Shown here: in pieces, positions 60,148 to 64,000 of the stretch
Layout: each line of letters starts with the position of its first letter
Numbering within the stretch: the first letter of the stretch is position 1
Assembly (NCBI GenBank): GCA_029212365.1
Contig: JARGOC010000006.1
Location: forward strand, 62,001-126,000
Origin: Roseovarius sp.
Lineage (GTDB): Bacteria > Pseudomonadota > Alphaproteobacteria > Rhodobacterales > Rhodobacteraceae
Direction of reading: 5' to 3'
Length of the DNA stretch: 64,000 nucleotides
Notes under the pieces: generated by a model
What the model saw: only the letters and a program-made list of their open reading frames with translations
What the model was told of the DNA's origin: nothing
The model's database searches: none
Program-made: the position numbers and the translations under genes

Positions 60148-61503
60148 TCAAGCTGTCCGAACAGGGGTTTTCATGGTCACAAGTTCTTCGGACATGGTTG
60201 GATGCACCGCACAGGTCCGGTCGAAATCTTCTTTTGTGGCGCCCATTTTCACGGCAATGCCCGCCAATTGGATCATTTCACCCGCGCCGGGTGCCACAAT
60301 GTGACAGCCCAGTATCTTGCGCGTGGCCTGAGAGACAATCAACTTCATCAGCACCCGGTCATTGCGCCCGGCAAAGGCCTGCTGCATCGGTTTGAACGAT
60401 GTTGCATAAACCTCAATTGGCTCCTGCTCGCGGGCGGCTTCCTCGGATAATCCCACTGTGCCCATCTCGGGTTGGGTGAAAATTGCCGTTGGAATCAGGT
60501 CATGATCCACGGGTGTCGGATTGGCGTTGAACACGGTTTCCACAAAGGCCATGCCCTCGCGGATGGCCACAGGTGTCAGGTTTACGCGGTCAGTCACATC
60601 GCCAATGGCATAGATAGATGGCACGCCGGTCTGGCTGTACTCATCCACCACAATTTCGCCTTTGCGGCCCAGTTGGACGCCTGCCTCTTCCAGACCCATA
60701 TCGCGGGTGTTGGGGGCGCGGCCGGTGGCAAACATGACCTTTTCAAATACGTTGTCCGAGCCATTGGTGCCCTTCACGCGATATCCACCATCGACGGGCT
60801 CCATCTCCATTATGTTGGTGCCCAGATGCAGGTTGATCCCGTTTTGGATCATTTCCTCGGAAACCAGCCCACGCGCTTCTTCGTCAAAACCACGCAGGAT
60901 TTGCGCGCCGCGATAGAATTGTGTGACCTGCAGGCCCAGCCCGTTCAGGATGCCGGCGAATTCGCATGCAATATAGCCGCCGCCAATGATCAGAATGGAT
61001 TTCGGCAGGGTCTCAAGGTGGAAGATGTCATTGCTGGTAATTGCATGCTCTGCACCGGGCAGATCAGGCTTCACGGGCTGCCCGCCGCTGGCAACCAAAA
61101 TGTGTTTGGCGGTCTTGCGTTCGCCCGTGCTCAGTTCAATCGTATGTGCATCGGCCAGCTTGGCGCGTGCGTCATAGGTCTCTACCCCGTTCGAGCTGAG
61201 GATAGTGCGATACACCCCCTCCAGCCGGTCCAGTTCGGCATGCAGTTTGCCCTGAAAGGCAGGCCAGTCAAACCCACCGGCATGCACTGTCCAGCCATAG
61301 GACTGTGCATCCTCGATGGCGCTGGGAAATTCACTGGCGAACACCATTAGTTTTTTGGGGACACATCCCCGGATCACACATGTGCCGCCGTAGCGGTCGT
61401 CTTCGGCCAGGGCCACCTTTGCGCCACCCTGCGCTGCCACTCGGGCCGCGCGCACGCCACCTGACCCACCGCCAATGACAAAAAGATCATAGTCAAACGT
61501 CAT
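60148..61503 (-). CDS. gor: Glutathione-disulfide reductase
   Basis: The 451-residue flavoenzyme reduces oxidised glutathione with NADPH. FAD site IGGGSGGVRAARVAA, redox pair CVIRGC (in GGTCVIRGCVPKKLM), NADPH site IGGGYIACEFAG and the C-terminal HPTMSEEL with the catalytic His. Six bases after rpiA. It may also serve the glutathione used by FghA. Confidence 0.94.
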   Translation of the reverse strand: MTFDYDLFVIGGGSGGVRAARVAAQGGAKVALAEDDRYGGTCVIRGCVPKKLMVFASEFPSAIEDAQSYGWTVHAGGFDWPAFQGKLHAELDRLEGVYRTILSSNGVETYDARAKLADAHTIELSTGERKTAKHILVASGGQPVKPDLPGAEHAITSNDIFHLETLPKSILIIGGGYIACEFAGILNGLGLQVTQFYRGAQILRGFDEEARGLVSEEMIQNGINLHLGTNIMEMEPVDGGYRVKGTNGSDNVFEKVMFATGRAPNTRDMGLEEAGVQLGRKGEIVVDEYSQTGVPSIYAIGDVTDRVNLTPVAIREGMAFVETVFNANPTPVDHDLIPTAIFTQPEMGTVGLSEEAAREQEPIEVYATSFKPMQQAFAGRNDRVLMKLIVSQATRKILGCHIVAPGAGEMIQLAGIAVKMGATKEDFDRTCAVHPTMSEELVTMKTPVRTA

Positions 61504-61509
61504 GTGTAT

Positions 61510-62298
61510 TCAGTCCATCATATCAGTGAACAGATTATCGGATTCCACGAAATCCAGACGGTCCTCTTGTACTGTGCCTTCGTTGATGTCACGCGTTTCA
61601 ACCCGACCATCGCCATAGCCCAGCACAACAACATCGCAAATATCTACAAACAGTCCGTTTTCAACCACCCCCGGCACCTGATTAAGCACAAGCGACAGTT
61701 GCCGCGCATTGCCAATACGCCCCAAATGCAGATCAAGGATATGGTTGCCCTCATCGGTGACATAGGGATGATCGCCATTCATACGCAGCGTGGCATCGCG
61801 GCCCAGCACATCCATGCTGATCAACATTTCCTCAACCAGTGATTTGGAGGTCTGCCAGCCGAACGGGATCACCTCGATGGGCAGGGGGAATGATCCCAGG
61901 TGTTCAACTTCTTTGGATGCATCGGTGATGACAATCATCTGATCGCTGGCAGTCGCCACGATCTTTTCCTGCAACAGCGCTCCGCCACCGCCTTTGATCA
62001 GGTTCAGATCACCGTCAAATTCATCGGCACCATCAATGGTGACATCCAGCCACTTCGCCTCGTCCAGGCTGATCACTTCTATGCCCACATCACGCGCCAG
62101 TTCGGCGGTTCGGGTTGAGGTGGGCACGCCTTTGATCCGCAGCCCGTCCTCGCGCACCATTTCACCCAGACAGCGCACCATCCAAGCGGCCGTGCTGCCA
62201 GTGCCCAGGCCCACACGCATCCCGTCTTCTACAAAATCCACAGCCCGTTTGGCGGCGACATATTTGGCTTTGTCGATGGGCGAAAGTTCCCCGCTCAT
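61510..62298 (-). CDS. rpiA: Ribose-5-phosphate isomerase A
   Basis: The 262-residue enzyme interconverts ribose 5-phosphate and ribulose 5-phosphate. Motifs are VGLGTGSTAAWMV, DGADEFDGDLNLIKGGGGALL and the C-terminal extension seen in Rhodobacterales. The ATG at 62298 (MSGELSP) has GGGGAG upstream; the longer frame to 62361 is not supported. Followed by gor. Confidence 0.93.
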   Translation of the reverse strand: MSGELSPIDKAKYVAAKRAVDFVEDGMRVGLGTGSTAAWMVRCLGEMVREDGLRIKGVPTSTRTAELARDVGIEVISLDEAKWLDVTIDGADEFDGDLNLIKGGGGALLQEKIVATASDQMIVITDASKEVEHLGSFPLPIEVIPFGWQTSKSLVEEMLISMDVLGRDATLRMNGDHPYVTDEGNHILDLHLGRIGNARQLSLVLNQVPGVVENGLFVDICDVVVLGYGDGRVETRDINEGTVQEDRLDFVESDNLFTDMMD

Positions 62299-62397
62299 GA
62301 TGTGCACTCCCCAAGTGTTTGAGGCGTTATACCGGTGTTGCGCACGGGGCGCGAGAGGCAATCTGCGATGAAATGGAGCGACCTGTCGTACTCTGCG

Positions 62398-62961
62398 TTA
62401 ACGTGCGCGCAGCACCTTGGCCATTTCCTGAATTGTGACCGTGCCGTCGCCATCCATATCCAGCGCCATCAGGTCAACAACGAACTGCTCTCGGCGCGGG
62501 AGGCGCCTATTCGCATCAGTTTGGACAGTTCGCACGACATGTTGACGCAGCTCATCAAAATCCAGTTGATTGTTGGCGTCCAGATCAGCTTCGATGATCA
62601 TCAACTCCAAATCTGAGCGTTTTATCATCCTGCGGCTCTGAGATGAGATGCGCGCGATATCTAATTCCTCTTCCGATAAGACACCATCAAAATCCAGATC
62701 GAGCGACAATATACCCTGCATCACCTGCGCTCGATTTTGTGCAACGGCGGACTTTCTGTAGTTATCAATAACTTCTTGGGTGATGATCCCATCAGATTGC
62801 AGATCAAGCATCCGTTGGGCGATCCTCCTGATTGCCCTTTGCGTATCATCGCCCACCATAGCTTCAATGGATTTTGGAAGGGGCTGCTTCACCTCATCCG
62901 CATGAACCTGGGATGATAATAGTGCCGCAACAACAATGCATAAGGTGTATGGTTTTATCAT
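62398..62961 (-). CDS. Secreted EF-hand protein
   Basis: The 187-residue protein has a signal peptide (1-21, ending SQVHA). Three calcium-loop motifs are visible: DLDFDGVLSEEE (about 88-99), DADLDANNQLDFDEL with a weaker loop, and DMDGDGTVTIQEM (about 168-180). Likely a periplasmic Ca2+-binding protein of unknown role. Divergent from sdaA, with 275 bases between, where I recognise no site. Confidence 0.8.
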   Translation of the reverse strand: MIKPYTLCIVVAALLSSQVHADEVKQPLPKSIEAMVGDDTQRAIRRIAQRMLDLQSDGIITQEVIDNYRKSAVAQNRAQVMQGILSLDLDFDGVLSEEELDIARISSQSRRMIKRSDLELMIIEADLDANNQLDFDELRQHVVRTVQTDANRRLPRREQFVVDLMALDMDGDGTVTIQEMAKVLRAR

Positions 62962-63236
62962 GGTGTCTGCCTTCAGCTTTAATGCGAGTCATCGGTTAGG
63001 TATGCACCCAATGTGGCATATCCAAGGTGCCTTGCGAAAACAGAGTGTTCATGAAGAACGTCAAATTCGAATGTCGGCAAAATAGCTCAGATCCTGCCGC
63101 AAAACGCCGCCTTCGCCTGTCATCCTGCCGTGTTTGAAGGATTGTTAGAATATCGTACCTGCGATAAAGGCCCAATCTTGGGGCAATCCCCTTTATCGCC
63201 GCATTAAGCGAGCAGACCAGAAAGCAGTGTGACCAG

Positions 63237-64000
63237 ATGTTTCTGTCCGTGTTTGATATGTTCAAAGTGGGTGTTGGCCCGTCCTCGTCGCATACGATGG
63301 GGCCGATGGTGGCTGCTGCCCGGTTTCTGGATGACATGCGCGCATCACCGTTTGAGTTCCACGGCCTGCGTGGGTCTTTGCACGGCAGCCTTGCCTTTAC
63401 CGGCGTGGGCCATGCGACTGACCGCGCCACTATTCTGGGCCTCGCCGGGTTTTCGCCTGACACTTATGACCACGAACACGCCCAAGCCGTGTTGGCCGAA
63501 ATACGCGACACCCAGACAGTGACACCCGAAGGCCTGCCACCCCTTCAGTTCAATCCCAAAGACGATCTGACTTTTGATTTTGGGCCTAACCTGCCAGGCC
63601 ATGCCAATGGTATGATCCTGATGGCGACAGATAAGCAGGGCGATGTGATCCTGCGCCAGACGTATTACTCCATCGGTGGTGGTTTTGTGATGACCGAGGC
63701 GGAACTGGCCGCCGGGCGCAACACCGATGAAGGTGATCCGGTGCCCTATCCATTCAAATCCGCCAATCAAATGCTGGAGATGGCTGAAACATCGGGCAAA
63801 TCTATTGCGGACATGAAGCGTGCCAATGAAATCTCGCGGGGCGGACCCGAAAACCTCACGTCCGGGGTGGCGCGTATCTGGCAGGTTATGAACGGTTGCA
63901 TTGAACGGGGCATGCAAAACGATGGCACTTTGCCGGGGGGGCTGAATGTGCGGCGCAGGGCCAAAGGTATTCATGATGCGCTGCTGGCTGAACGTGGCAC
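63237..64000 (+). CDS. sdaA: L-serine ammonia-lyase (5' part, runs off right edge)
   Basis: The first ~254 of about 460 residues are visible. This is the Fe-S type serine dehydratase, which turns serine into pyruvate and ammonia. The beta domain at the start has FDMFKVGVGPSSSHTMGP, the classic signature, and YSIGGGFV. The Fe-S cysteines should lie in the missing part. Upstream ribosome site is weak. Confidence 0.93.
   Translation, partial: MFLSVFDMFKVGVGPSSSHTMGPMVAAARFLDDMRASPFEFHGLRGSLHGSLAFTGVGHATDRATILGLAGFSPDTYDHEHAQAVLAEIRDTQTVTPEGLPPLQFNPKDDLTFDFGPNLPGHANGMILMATDKQGDVILRQTYYSIGGGFVMTEAELAAGRNTDEGDPVPYPFKSANQMLEMAETSGKSIADMKRANEISRGGPENLTSGVARIWQVMNGCIERGMQNDGTLPGGLNVRRRAKGIHDALLAERG

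Overview
The window looks like a chromosome segment of a marine Rhodobacterales (Roseobacter-group) alphaproteobacterium. Supporting this are the gene order rpiA-gor-hflK-hflC-DUF2065-degP, a psd-pssA-pmtA phosphatidylcholine route, small DUF1674, DUF1643, DUF3035 and DUF2065 proteins, and a dispersed box-plus-hairpin repeat that I remember from Roseobacter genomes. No phage, insertion sequence or CRISPR array was found. I did not compute base composition or run any database search; family names come from recognising motifs.

Layout. 1-3.5 kb: the 5' part of an S-formylglutathione hydrolase gene, a secreted DUF4034-like gene broken by an in-frame amber codon, and an AEC transporter. 3.6-21.8 kb: an accessory block that looks like an oxygen-limitation/fermentation island. 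Its minus-strand arm is phaC, a truncated fabI-like gene, a MaoC-phosphotransacetylase fusion and acetate kinase. A partly decayed spacer follows, holding an Hsp20 remnant and small doubtful frames. The plus-strand arm is a complete arginine deiminase pathway (YfcC-type carrier, arcA, arcB, arcC), which runs with a 4-base overlap into a complete nine-gene N-type ATPase set (atpDCQRBEFAG) and a small lipoprotein gene. A Crp/Fnr-family regulator without the N-terminal iron-sulfur cysteines closes the block. Both arms carry the same perfect palindrome (ATTGACGAACGTCAAT read in each operon's own direction), 80 to 100 bases before the first gene.

22-35 kb: a winged-helix-like/TPR protein, initiator tRNA-fMet with its terminator, gnd, the psd-pssA-pmtA operon, argD-argF, an EamA exporter, a Cys/Met-metabolism PLP enzyme, an L,D-transpeptidase-like protein and a sterol-desaturase family protein. 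35-43 kb: a fused 5-oxoprolinase/hydantoinase, a TIGR01244-type protein, a DgoK-like protein, and a DUF4173-type membrane protein with a two-component system whose response regulator seems to start at ATC. 43-64 kb: housekeeping genes, namely an M16 protease pair, DUF3035 lipoprotein, lspA, purH, heparinase-like, rsmB-like, a DUF1674 protein, dapB, rbfA, a NAGPA-domain protein, truB, degP, hflC, hflK, gor, rpiA, an EF-hand protein and the start of sdaA.

How the parts may work together (inference): under low oxygen one Crp/Fnr-type regulator would switch on substrate-level ATP production (Pta-Ack and arginine deiminase/carbamate kinase), a carbon and electron sink (PhaC with the MaoC hydratase) and a Na+-type rotary ATPase that can spend that ATP to energise the membrane. 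The most unusual local details are an A-AAA-AAA slip-prone stretch at the end of atpG, which decides whether gamma terminates or fuses to the lipoprotein, and the ATC start of the response regulator.
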